Notes under the pieces: generated by a model
The model's input: the letters and a program-made list of their open reading frames with translations, nothing else
The model's database searches: none
Told to the model about the DNA's origin: nothing
Source of the DNA: Nonomuraea wenchangensis
GTDB lineage: Bacteria > Actinomycetota > Actinomycetes > Streptosporangiales > Streptosporangiaceae
Assembly: GCF_900111685.1 (NCBI RefSeq)
Contig: NZ_FOHX01000004.1
Span: 458,305-522,304, forward strand
Reading direction: 5' to 3'
DNA length: 64,000 nt
Program-made: the position numbers and the translations under genes
Shown: in pieces, positions 23,798-31,590 of the stretch
How the letters are laid out: each line of letters opens with the position of its first letter
How positions within the stretch are numbered: the stretch's first letter is position 1

Positions 23798-24568
23798 TTG
23801 CGGCACCGGATCACGAGCGCGGCCGGCGGGCTGCTGCTGTCGATGGCCATGATCGCCGGCCCGGCGGACGCCCACGGCGCGCTGGAGAGCCCGCTCAGCA
23901 GGGCCGCGGCCTGCGGCGGGACGGACACGTACGCCGCCTGCCGGGCCGCCGCCAAGGTCGCGGGCTCGGTCCTGCCCGGCGAATGGGACAACCTCAGGGT
24001 GGCGAACGTCGCGGGCAGGGACCGCCGGGTCATCCCGGACGGCAGGCTGTGCAGCGGCGGCCTGCCGGGCTTCCGGGGGCTGGACCTCGCCCGCAAGGAC
24101 TGGCCCGCCACCAAGCTGCGGCCCGGCGCCGGCTTCACCTTCCGCTACCGGGGCACGATCCCGCACAAGGGCACCTTCCGCCTGTACGTCACCAAGCCCG
24201 GCTACGACCCGGCCGAGCCGCTGCGCTGGTCGTCACTGGAGCGCGAGCCGTTCCTCACGGTCACCGACCCGAAGCTCGCCGACGGTTCGTACGCCTTTAA
24301 GGGCAAGCTCCCCACCGGCCGGACCGGCCGCCACCTGATCTATACGATCTGGCAGAACTCCGACACGCCGGACACCTACTACTCCTGCTCCGACGTCGTC
24401 TTCACCGCCGCCGTCCGCAAGGGCAACGCTCCCGCGCTCCAGCCGCCGGCCCAGGGCCCGGCCGCGCCGGTCGGCGTCCCGTGGCAGCTCGGCGTGGGTG
24501 TCCTGCTGACCGCCGGGGTGGGAGCGGCCGCCTTCGTGGGCCTCCGGGCCGGTCGCCGCCGCGGATGA
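23798..24568 (+). CDS. AA10 lytic polysaccharide monooxygenase, C-terminally membrane-anchored
   Basis: 256 residues. TTG 23798 is chosen because GGGGAGG at 23783-23789 precedes it and gives a clean signal peptide ending ADA before HGALESP. His 26 then becomes the N-terminal copper ligand; the second His-brace residue is His 179 in TGRHLIYTIW. Four or more Cys suit disulphides. A C-terminal helix (LGVGVLLTAGVGAAAFVGL) with an Arg-rich tail would tether it. It oxidatively cleaves chitin or cellulose at the cell surface. Confidence 0.9.
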   Translation: MRHRITSAAGGLLLSMAMIAGPADAHGALESPLSRAAACGGTDTYAACRAAAKVAGSVLPGEWDNLRVANVAGRDRRVIPDGRLCSGGLPGFRGLDLARKDWPATKLRPGAGFTFRYRGTIPHKGTFRLYVTKPGYDPAEPLRWSSLEREPFLTVTDPKLADGSYAFKGKLPTGRTGRHLIYTIWQNSDTPDTYYSCSDVVFTAAVRKGNAPALQPPAQGPAAPVGVPWQLGVGVLLTAGVGAAAFVGLRAGRRRG

Positions 24569-24604
24569 CCGGAAGCCGTCTGATCACACTCGCCTCACGT
24601 TGTA

Positions 24605-24623
24605 TTAACTTAGGCTTGCCTTA
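24605..24623 (+). promoter_or_regulatory. Iron box (IdeR/DmdR-type operator)
   Basis: The 19-base site contains CTTAGGCTTGCCTTA and matches the actinobacterial iron-box consensus TTAGGTTAGGCTAACCTAA at 14 of 19 positions by my count. It lies 24-43 bases before the esterase start, so DmdR/IdeR with ferrous iron should repress that gene. Confidence 0.72.
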
Positions 24624-24647
24624 GTCGTACGACGTTGGGAGGCGACC

Positions 24648-25955
24648 ATCAGCCGCGCGCAGCACACCCTCTACGGCCCGGCCACCACCTCCGTCCTCGC
24701 CGCGTTGCCCGCCCGCCCCGAGCCCGCCGACCTCGACGCGCTCCTGGCGGAGGGCGGGCCGGTGCTGACGGAGTCGGCCGCCGACGGCCAGACCGAGGTG
24801 ACGTTCGTGACCACCGGGGACCGGGCCCCGCTCTCGCTCTGGATCCAGGGCGTCCGCCAGGCGCTCCCGCAGCGCATGCGCCGCCTCGGCGCCGACGGCC
24901 GGGGCCGCCAGGTGTGGGCCTACGGCGCCCGGTTCCCGTCCGACAGCACGCTCACCTACTGCTACGTCGAGCGCGATCCGCTCGCCAGGCTCGGCCCGCT
25001 CCGCCGGGCCCGGCTGGCCGCCTCGGCCGCCGCCCGCGACGAGCTGATCGAGACCCTGCTGTCGCGCTCCTTCCCCGACCCGGCCGCCCCGCGCCGCGTG
25101 CCGAACGTGCTCGGCCTGCTCGGCCGGCAGAAGGCGCCGATCCCCGCGACGGTCAGTGACTGGGTGACGCCGCTGGCCCTGCCCGGCGCGCCCGGCCAGG
25201 ACTGGCGCCACCGCCCGGTCCGCCTCGGCCGCCTGGTGACCGAGCGCCCGGGGACGGGCCCGCTGTCCCGCCCGGTCACCGTCTACCGTCCGCCCCGCCG
25301 GGGCGAGGCCGGTGACCTGCCGCTGGTGGTGGTCTTCGACGGCGAGGCGTTCGCCTGGCTGGCCGGCGAGCTGGACGAGGCCATCGCGCGGGGCCGGATG
25401 CCCGCCTTCCTCGTCGCCTACGTGCACAACCTGTCCAGGCGGCGCCGGATCGAGGAGCTGTCCGGCGACCCCGGCCTCGTCGCGGCGCTCGTGTCGGAGA
25501 TCGTGCCCTGGCTGCGGGCCCGCTACGACGCGGCGGCCGACCCGGCCCGGGTGATCGTGGCGGGGGCCGGGCTCGGCGGGCTGGCCGCCGCCCGCCTGGC
25601 GCACCAGCGTCCCGACCTGTTCGGCGCGGCGCTGGTGATGTCCGGCTCGCTCTGGTGGGAGCCGCGCGGGCGCGCCGGCCGTCCGGCCGGGCTCGACCTG
25701 CTGGCCCGCCTGGCCCGCGAGCGCCGCCACCGCTGGCCGGTCCGCCTGTGGATGAGCTACGGCACCCTGGAGGCCGACGTCGGCGACCGCCGGCTGACCC
25801 TGCTCGGCGCCGTCGAGCGCTTCGCCCGCGCGGCCCGGCCGCACGTGGACGAGCTGACGGTGCGTGAGTTCCCTGGCGGCCACGACACGCCGTGCTGGCG
25901 GCCGGCGCTCCGCGACGGGCTGCGCCATCTCACGGCCCGCTGGAGGTCCTTCTAG
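24648..25955 (+). CDS. Enterochelin-esterase (Fes)-like protein, iron-box controlled, nucleophile Ser replaced
   Basis: 435 residues from an unusual ATC start. GGGAGG (24637-24642) lies 5 bases before ATC 24648, and no ATG, GTG or TTG occurs in frame between the upstream stop (24606) and TTG 24705, where the protein would be 19 residues shorter. An N-terminal Fes-type domain precedes an esterase D-like alpha/beta-hydrolase domain. Relatives read GQSxGG at the elbow; here it is GAGLGG with Gly 308. The MSGSLWW strand and the catalytic-His region (GGHDTPCW) remain. Expected role: hydrolysis or handling of ferri-siderophore. No siderophore genes adjoin. Confidence 0.82.
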   Translation: MSRAQHTLYGPATTSVLAALPARPEPADLDALLAEGGPVLTESAADGQTEVTFVTTGDRAPLSLWIQGVRQALPQRMRRLGADGRGRQVWAYGARFPSDSTLTYCYVERDPLARLGPLRRARLAASAAARDELIETLLSRSFPDPAAPRRVPNVLGLLGRQKAPIPATVSDWVTPLALPGAPGQDWRHRPVRLGRLVTERPGTGPLSRPVTVYRPPRRGEAGDLPLVVVFDGEAFAWLAGELDEAIARGRMPAFLVAYVHNLSRRRRIEELSGDPGLVAALVSEIVPWLRARYDAAADPARVIVAGAGLGGLAAARLAHQRPDLFGAALVMSGSLWWEPRGRAGRPAGLDLLARLARERRHRWPVRLWMSYGTLEADVGDRRLTLLGAVERFARAARPHVDELTVREFPGGHDTPCWRPALRDGLRHLTARWRSF

Positions 25956-25966
25956 ACTCCTCTGGC

Positions 25967-26506
25967 ATGACCGTGATCGACGAACAGGGCCGTCCTGAGC
26001 CCCCCATCGCCGCCGGCGAGACCGCGACCCTCCTCGGCTACCTCGACTACCAGCGCTCCACCCTCGCCTGGAAGTGCTCGGGCCTGGACGAGGCCGGCCT
26101 GCGGGCCACCGTCGGCGTCTCGTCGATGACCCTCGGCGGGCTGCTCAAGCACATGTCCTACGTGGAGGACCACTGGTTCTCCCGCGCCCTGCACGGCAAC
26201 GACCCGCAGCCGCCGTGGGACACCGTGGACTGGTCGGCCGACCGCGACTGGGACTGGAACTCGGCCGCCGCCGACTCCCCGGAGCAGCTGCACGCGATGT
26301 GGCAGGGCTTCGTGGCCCGCTCCCGTGAGCTGACCGAGAAGGCCCTGGCCGACGGCGGCCCCGACCGCCTGGCCAAACGGGGCTGGCCCGACGGCACGAC
26401 CCCGTCACTCCGCTGGATCCTCTGCCACATGATCGAGGAGTACGCCCGCCACAACGGCCACGCCGACCTCATCCGCGAGTCCGTGGACGGCGTCACCGGA
26501 GAGTGA
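25967..26506 (+). CDS. DinB-family (DUF664) protein
   Basis: 179 residues, a four-helix metal-binding bundle. Three His ligands are suggested by LLKHMSYVEDHWF and by HMIEEYARHNGHADLIRE, the latter typical of DUF664. In this superfamily are mycothiol- and bacillithiol-dependent transferases and isomerases, so a mycothiol-linked detoxification role is possible. It starts 11 bases after the esterase stop and may share its iron control. Confidence 0.88.
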   Translation: MTVIDEQGRPEPPIAAGETATLLGYLDYQRSTLAWKCSGLDEAGLRATVGVSSMTLGGLLKHMSYVEDHWFSRALHGNDPQPPWDTVDWSADRDWDWNSAAADSPEQLHAMWQGFVARSRELTEKALADGGPDRLAKRGWPDGTTPSLRWILCHMIEEYARHNGHADLIRESVDGVTGE

Positions 26507-26527
26507 GCGCACCGGCCGGCGGGGTGG

Positions 26528-27658
26528 TCAGAGCAACTGGTCGTGGCGGGCGTCGGCCTCCTGCCGGACCGCGACGATGAAGGCGCGGCGCAGCTTCTGC
26601 CGGCGCGGGCCCTGCAGGCTCAGGCCGCCGCCGGGCTGGTTGGTCCGGATGTGCCGCTCGTAGAAGCGCCAGCAGCTCTGGACGCCGTGCAGCAGGTTCT
26701 CCAGCAGGTCGGGGGCGGGGCGGCCGGGGTCGAGCGGGGTGAGGGGCAGGTGCACGGTGTCGGCGCCGACGGCGAGCTCGGGATGCTCGGCGTGGACCTC
26801 GCCGATGAGGCGCTCGGCCGCGTTGATGCGGTGGCGGGCCTCGATGATGCCGAGCAGGTGCCCCTCGCCGACGTGCAGGGCGTTGCGGACCAGGGTCATG
26901 ACCACCTGACGCGGGCGTACGCCCGCCCCGAGCCCGCTGACGACCTCGGTCAGGCTCTCGAACGCGAGCGGCTTGAACGGCTGGTCGGCGGCGGCCACGA
27001 TCTGCGCCGGATGGGCGCGTGTGTGCCGGGAGGTGGCGACGACCGCGGCGTGCAGCCAGTGGGCGGCGGCGATGGCCGCGGCGGTGGGGTCGAGCCGGGT
27101 GAACAGCGCGTCGCAGCCGAACGGGTGCCGGCGCAGCAGCCGGTCGGCCTGGACCACCTGCAGCGGCGAGGCGTCCTCGCGGCTGAGGGCGACGGCCTGC
27201 CCGGCCCGCTGCGACAGGTCGCCCAGCTCGGCCCGTTCGACGGCGTCGAGCTCGGTGGCGACCTCGCCGGCGATCCGCGTGGTCAGGTTGGGCCGGTCGA
27301 GGAAGGCGAGGGTGCGGCCGACCGTGTGGGCGGCCTCCTGGACCCTGGTGCCGATCTCCGCCCAGGCGGTCCGGTCGGCGGAGACGACGAAGTCGTGGAC
27401 CGTTCCGAAGGCGTCGCGCTCCTGCTGCCGCTGCCGGCCGAGGCTGCCCGGCCCGTAGTGGTCGGCGACGCTGGCGGGATGGGTGTAGCAGCGCCAGCAG
27501 GCCAGCGAGAGCTGGGTGAGCCCGGCGGCCAGGCGCAGCAGCTCGTGGTGGGGGAGTGCGGAAGGTAGGTCGGCCACGGTGGTGGCGGTCTCGCCGATGC
27601 CGGTGCTCCATTGAGCGATGAGCGCGCCTCGGGCGCGGTCGATGGCGTACCGAGTCAC
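26528..27658 (-). CDS. Hypothetical helical protein
   Basis: 376 residues, not recognised. It is predominantly alpha-helical and rich in Ala, Leu, His and Arg, with no signal peptide, membrane segment or known motif. The repeated pattern of a helical segment followed by a conserved-looking CWR.Y (LACWRCYTHPAS near residue 55; SCWRFYERHIRT near residue 330) suggests an internal duplication or paired sites. It may be a nucleic-acid or scaffold protein; I cannot say. It is monocistronic. Confidence 0.7.
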   Translation of the reverse strand: MTRYAIDRARGALIAQWSTGIGETATTVADLPSALPHHELLRLAAGLTQLSLACWRCYTHPASVADHYGPGSLGRQRQQERDAFGTVHDFVVSADRTAWAEIGTRVQEAAHTVGRTLAFLDRPNLTTRIAGEVATELDAVERAELGDLSQRAGQAVALSREDASPLQVVQADRLLRRHPFGCDALFTRLDPTAAAIAAAHWLHAAVVATSRHTRAHPAQIVAAADQPFKPLAFESLTEVVSGLGAGVRPRQVVMTLVRNALHVGEGHLLGIIEARHRINAAERLIGEVHAEHPELAVGADTVHLPLTPLDPGRPAPDLLENLLHGVQSCWRFYERHIRTNQPGGGLSLQGPRRQKLRRAFIVAVRQEADARHDQLL

Positions 27659-27869
27659 AGAGACTCCTTCGACGGGGGGACTGAGCGGGCAGAGAGCCGT
27701 GCTCAGTGAGCGTGACCGCGCGGGTGGTCGGCCACGTGCAGAATGCTAATGAGGACCCCGGTCGGTGCGGAGGATATTTTCACGAGGCGCGCATTCCTGG
27801 CGGCGGCTTAATAACCGATAAAAAGGTATATGCCGTGCTCGGCGGGGTGGATATTTTGCCACGGGGAAT

Positions 27870-27898
27870 GCCGCCCGGCGGCTGAGCGGCCGGGCGGC
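27870..27898 (-). terminator. Hairpin after the GH55 gene
   Basis: Perfect 10-base arms GCCGCCCGGC (27870-27879) and GCCGGGCGGC (27889-27898), 30 bases beyond the minus-strand stop at 27928. The rest of the 269-base gap (27659-27869) is unusually AT-rich with no gene that I can see. Confidence 0.72.
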
Positions 27899-27927
27899 GT
27901 CCGCGTTTTGCGAGGGTTTTACAAGGG

Positions 27928-29796
27928 TCAGGGCGCCGGATAGTCCGTGACGTACACCGGTGCGCCCGTCCTCGTGGCGTCGGCAGCCTCGCCCACGCCG
28001 TTGACGACGTGGTCGATGGTCCCGGCGCTGAGGTTGACGGTCATGACGTGGTGCAGCCGGACGCCGGGGGTGCGCGGCACCTCGAAGCCGTTCTCGGTGT
28101 GGATGTCGGGGTTGTTCTGGTTGAAGACGTAGACGCCGGCCCCGTACAGGCGGTGCGTCCGCACCCGGTCGCCGACCTTGTAGCCGGCCCAGCCCTTGAC
28201 CTTGCCGTTCATCCAGTCGGCCTGGGTGGGCGGGTCGTACGGCAGCTCGTTCTGGTAGAGGATCGTGGTGCCCGCCTCGCCGTTCCAGACCGTGTTGTAC
28301 TGCTGGAAGTGCTCGACGAACAGGCCCGTCGCGGTCACCCGGTCGCCGTTGACGACCACGCCGGTGCGGCCGAGGTTCGTGTTCCAGCGCTGGGTGTCGG
28401 TCAGGCCCTCCACGCCGTGGTCGGCGCGCCACACCCAGGTGTGGTCGATCAGCACGTCATCGCTGTTGACCTCCAGGGCGACGTCCGTGCTGCCGACGTG
28501 CGGGCCGCCGACCCGGAAGTACACGTCGGACAGCGTCGTCGGGTTGGCCGCCGAGCTGTGGCCCCGCCCGTTCGGCTTGCCGACCCGCAGCAGGACGGGT
28601 GACTTGCGCTCGCCCGCGTCGATGGTCACGCCGGCCACGATCACGCCGGGGACGTCGGCGACGTCGAGAGGCGTCGAGCCGTTCACCGCCGTGAGCGTGG
28701 CGTGGCCGAGCCCGAGCACGACGGTGTCCGGGCGCTTGACCTCGATGCCGCGCGGGATGTCGTACACGCCGGGCGTGAGCAGCAGGTGCTTGCCGCGGGC
28801 GAGCTGGCTGTTGATCACCTGCACCGGGTCCGACGGCCGGGCCACGAAGAAGTCGCCGATCGGGATCGTCCGGCCGGGCGTCAGGCCGCCGGCCCAGGAG
28901 ACGCCGCGGGTGTTCCTGCGGGCGGCCGGGACGCGCACCTGGTAGCGCCCGCGCGCGTCCGTGTAGAGGAACGGCTTCTCCCTGCTGACCGGGGTGGTGT
29001 CGAGCGTCGTGTACGGCGGGTCGGGGAACGCCGACTCCGCGGGCGCCCCGGCGACGCCGGAGAAGACCTGGTTCCAGACCGCGTTGGACCAGCCGGCGAC
29101 CTCGCTGTCGCGGGTCAGCCACTGCTGCTGGGAGCCGTTCGTGACGGCAGGCAGCCGGGAGTCGGCGATGAAGCCGCCGCTCGCGTACTGCGGGCCGGCA
29201 GTGCAGTAGTCCATGAGCGACAGGGTGCCGCCGGTGACGTCGAGCCGGCGCAGGGAGACCGCCTGGGAGACGGCCCAGAAGTTCGCCGAGGACCGGCAGC
29301 CGTCCTGGCCGGCGGCGTTGATGTTGATGGACAGGTTGGACAGGGTGCGCCAGAAGTTGACGAGGGCGAGGCAGTTGGCGGTGCCGCCGTCGGCGAGGCA
29401 GCGGTTGTAGACCTCGACCTTGCCGTTGATGACGACGTCCGTGGGGGAGGCGCCGAGGCCGGCGATCTCGGTGTAGTAGCCGACCTTGATCTGGAGGGGG
29501 TGCTCGGCGGTGCCGTACGTGCCCGGCCTGAACAGGTAGGCGTGCCTGGCGGTGCCCATCTCGGCGTCGACCTGGGCGGCATGCGCCGCGTCGAGGGTGG
29601 CCTGGATGTCGGCGACCGGCATGCCCGGGTCGAAGACGGTGACATTGGGACCGAGGTCGGGAGCGACCGGTCCGTGCGGTGACGCGCTCGCGGGCAGGCC
29701 GGTGGCCCCGGCCGTCATGACGGCGGTGGCCAGCACGACGCCTAACGCCATCGCCCGGCCGGTACGCCGGCGCCCGTCAGGTTGCTGGATGGTCAT
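27928..29796 (-). CDS. GH55 exo-beta-1,3-glucanase-like secreted protein
   Basis: 622 residues. A signal peptide ends near ASASPHG. The mature protein has two right-handed beta-helix halves as in Streptomyces GH55 laminarinases: FRPGTYG...VGYYTEIAGLGASP in the first and LLLTPGVYDI...VVLGLGHATL in the second. Glu 507 in TVWNGEAG corresponds to the reported catalytic Glu of that family. Databases often call relatives adenylyl cyclase or coagulation factor 5/8 proteins, which I think misleading. AAAGGA precedes the ATG at 29796. A LacI-type operator lies 36-51 bases upstream. Confidence 0.8.
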   Translation of the reverse strand: MTIQQPDGRRRTGRAMALGVVLATAVMTAGATGLPASASPHGPVAPDLGPNVTVFDPGMPVADIQATLDAAHAAQVDAEMGTARHAYLFRPGTYGTAEHPLQIKVGYYTEIAGLGASPTDVVINGKVEVYNRCLADGGTANCLALVNFWRTLSNLSININAAGQDGCRSSANFWAVSQAVSLRRLDVTGGTLSLMDYCTAGPQYASGGFIADSRLPAVTNGSQQQWLTRDSEVAGWSNAVWNQVFSGVAGAPAESAFPDPPYTTLDTTPVSREKPFLYTDARGRYQVRVPAARRNTRGVSWAGGLTPGRTIPIGDFFVARPSDPVQVINSQLARGKHLLLTPGVYDIPRGIEVKRPDTVVLGLGHATLTAVNGSTPLDVADVPGVIVAGVTIDAGERKSPVLLRVGKPNGRGHSSAANPTTLSDVYFRVGGPHVGSTDVALEVNSDDVLIDHTWVWRADHGVEGLTDTQRWNTNLGRTGVVVNGDRVTATGLFVEHFQQYNTVWNGEAGTTILYQNELPYDPPTQADWMNGKVKGWAGYKVGDRVRTHRLYGAGVYVFNQNNPDIHTENGFEVPRTPGVRLHHVMTVNLSAGTIDHVVNGVGEAADATRTGAPVYVTDYPAP

Positions 29797-29831
29797 GGGT
29801 GCGGTCCTTTCGACGGACGGCCGGCCGGTGT

Positions 29832-29847
29832 GAGAGAGCGCTCTCTC
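29832..29847 (-). promoter_or_regulatory. LacI-family operator upstream of the GH55 gene
   Basis: A perfect 16-base palindrome, GAGAGAGCGCTCTCTC. The central GAGAGCGCTCTC has the form bound by CebR-like LacI-family sugar repressors in actinomycetes. It lies just upstream of the glucanase start, implying induction by an oligosaccharide. No LacI gene is in the window. Confidence 0.75.
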
Positions 29848-29982
29848 GGGTCGTTTGTACCGCGCCGCCCGCTCCGTTCACAAGGGCGCGTAGGGGCCGT
29901 GAGGGCGCGGAAAACAGGGGTTGGCGGCAGACCCAAGATCGTGTTGTCTGGAGGCACCCCCCAAGATCGCGAGGATCAGCCG

Positions 29983-31410
29983 ATGCCCCAGCCGAGAGCC
30001 GCCCTGCCCGCGCTCGCCGCGGCCGTGCTCGTGTCCGCCCTCGTGACCGCCGCTCCGGCCGGTGCGGCGGCGGACCTGCCCCTGACCTCGGCGATCTTCG
30101 CGGCCACGCACAACAGCTATTCGGGCGACCTGGACGGCGCCAGGGGCTCGATCGTGCGCCAGCTCGACGAGGGCGTGCGCTTCATCGAGCTCGACATCCA
30201 CGACAACGGCTACGCCACCGCCCGCGACTACGCGATCGGCCACGACTCCCCCGGCGACGCCGTGGACCACACGGGCAACCCCGCCTCGAACCTCCTGCGC
30301 GACTGGCTCACCACGATCAACGCCTGGTCGGCGGCCCACCCCACCGCCGCGCCCGTCACCGTCGCCCTCGACATCAAGGACGACCTGACCGACAACACCT
30401 CCTACGCCGCGGGCAACCTCGCCGCGCTCAACCAGGAGCTCACCTCCGTCTTCGGCGCCCGGCTGCTGCGCGCCTCGGACTACCCGGCCGCCACGCCGAC
30501 CGTGGACGCCCTGCGCGGCCGGGTCCTCGTGCTGCTCTCCGGCGACGGGCGGACGCGCACGCTCTACAAGCGTGACGCCGGCACGAGCCCCGCCGTCGCC
30601 ATGAACGCCCGCGGCCAGGTCGTCGAGGTGCACGACTCGGGGTCGGGCGACCTCTGGTACTGGAGCGGCACGTACGGCCCCGACGGCACGGTCACCTGGC
30701 TGCGCCACGGCCGCTACGACAGCGGCGTGACCCCGGCCGTGGCGCTCAACGACGCCGGCGACCTGGTCGAGGTCCACCAGTCCCAGAGCGCGACCACGCT
30801 GTGGTACCGCGTCGGCCGCCTCGCCGCCGACGGCGAGATCACCTGGTCGGCGAGCCGTCAGTACGACAACGGCGTCCTGCCCACCGTCCGCTTCACCGAC
30901 GCCGCGGGCACCCGGCTGCACGAGATCCACCGCAGCCAGAGCAACAGCCAGAACTGGACCTGGACCGGCGCCCTCGACGCCGCCGCGCGCACGGTCTCCT
31001 GGACCGGCAACGCGAAGACCTCCGACGCCCGCCCCGACAAGACCACCGCGGTCAGCGGCACGTCCCGGGTGCGCGTCTGGACCGGCGCCGACGGCCCGAC
31101 CCCGGCCACGACGCTGCGCGTGGACACCGACCGGCGGGCCGGCGACCGTATCCGCTACCCGCAGGTCGCCTTCACGGAGTTCCAGCAGGGCAACAGCGCC
31201 GAGCTCCAGCAGGACGCGCTCTACTACGCCGCGCCCGCCACGCAGTCGTCGTTCATCGTCTCCGCCCGGCAGGCGGGGAAGCTGGCCCGTGGCTGGGACT
31301 TCGACTCGGCGTCCCGGGCGAGCGACCCCCTCGCCAATTACCCGGCGACCAACCGCCCGTACGACACGTGGTACCGGAACCTGCTCACGCAGGCGGGGGC
31401 CGTTCGCTGA
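29983..31410 (+). CDS. Secreted PI-PLC X-domain-like phospholipase
   Basis: 475 residues. The signal peptide ends at GAAADLP. The TIM-barrel phospholipase C X domain shows the two catalytic His in FAATHNSYSG and AIGHDSPG and the acidic pair in IELDIHDNG; metal or substrate Asp in VALDIKDDL. From about residue 205 a repeat region (WYWSGTYGPDG, WYRVGRLAADG, WTWTGALDAAA) looks like a beta-rich binding module splitting the barrel. The protein ends with RPYDTWYRNL. GAGGA precedes ATG 29983. It probably cleaves phosphoinositide or glycolipid outside the cell. Confidence 0.82.
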   Translation: MPQPRAALPALAAAVLVSALVTAAPAGAAADLPLTSAIFAATHNSYSGDLDGARGSIVRQLDEGVRFIELDIHDNGYATARDYAIGHDSPGDAVDHTGNPASNLLRDWLTTINAWSAAHPTAAPVTVALDIKDDLTDNTSYAAGNLAALNQELTSVFGARLLRASDYPAATPTVDALRGRVLVLLSGDGRTRTLYKRDAGTSPAVAMNARGQVVEVHDSGSGDLWYWSGTYGPDGTVTWLRHGRYDSGVTPAVALNDAGDLVEVHQSQSATTLWYRVGRLAADGEITWSASRQYDNGVLPTVRFTDAAGTRLHEIHRSQSNSQNWTWTGALDAAARTVSWTGNAKTSDARPDKTTAVSGTSRVRVWTGADGPTPATTLRVDTDRRAGDRIRYPQVAFTEFQQGNSAELQQDALYYAAPATQSSFIVSARQAGKLARGWDFDSASRASDPLANYPATNRPYDTWYRNLLTQAGAVR

Positions 31411-31425
31411 ACAGGGTTCGGCGTG

Positions 31426-31441
31426 TTTCACCTGGGTGAAA
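31426..31441 (+). promoter_or_regulatory. Palindrome in the leader of the hydantoinase/ABC operon
   Basis: TTTCACC (31426-31432) and GGTGAAA (31435-31441) are perfect arms around TG. It lies 16 bases after the PLC stop and 150 bases before the binding-protein gene. It is either an operator for the operon or part of a weak terminator. Confidence 0.4.
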
Positions 31442-31506
31442 TTATCTGAACAGCCTTGTCCTTTATGCCCGCTTACCGGTAGAACAGCAGGCAACGAGCA
31501 GGGCTT

Positions 31507-31543
31507 AAGCCGGTGAACCGGCTTGATGATGCGTTCATGAACG
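31507..31543 (+). promoter_or_regulatory. Hairpin and 12-base palindrome before the ABC operon
   Basis: AAGCCGG (31507-31513) pairs with CCGGCTT (31518-31524), and CGTTCATGAACG at 31532-31543 is a perfect 12-base palindrome, 48 bases before the first gene. The palindrome is placed as a repressor site would be. Confidence 0.4.
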
Positions 31544-31590
31544 GAATGCGTGACTGAACACGCCGTCCCTTCCGTCCCCCAGGAGGACAC

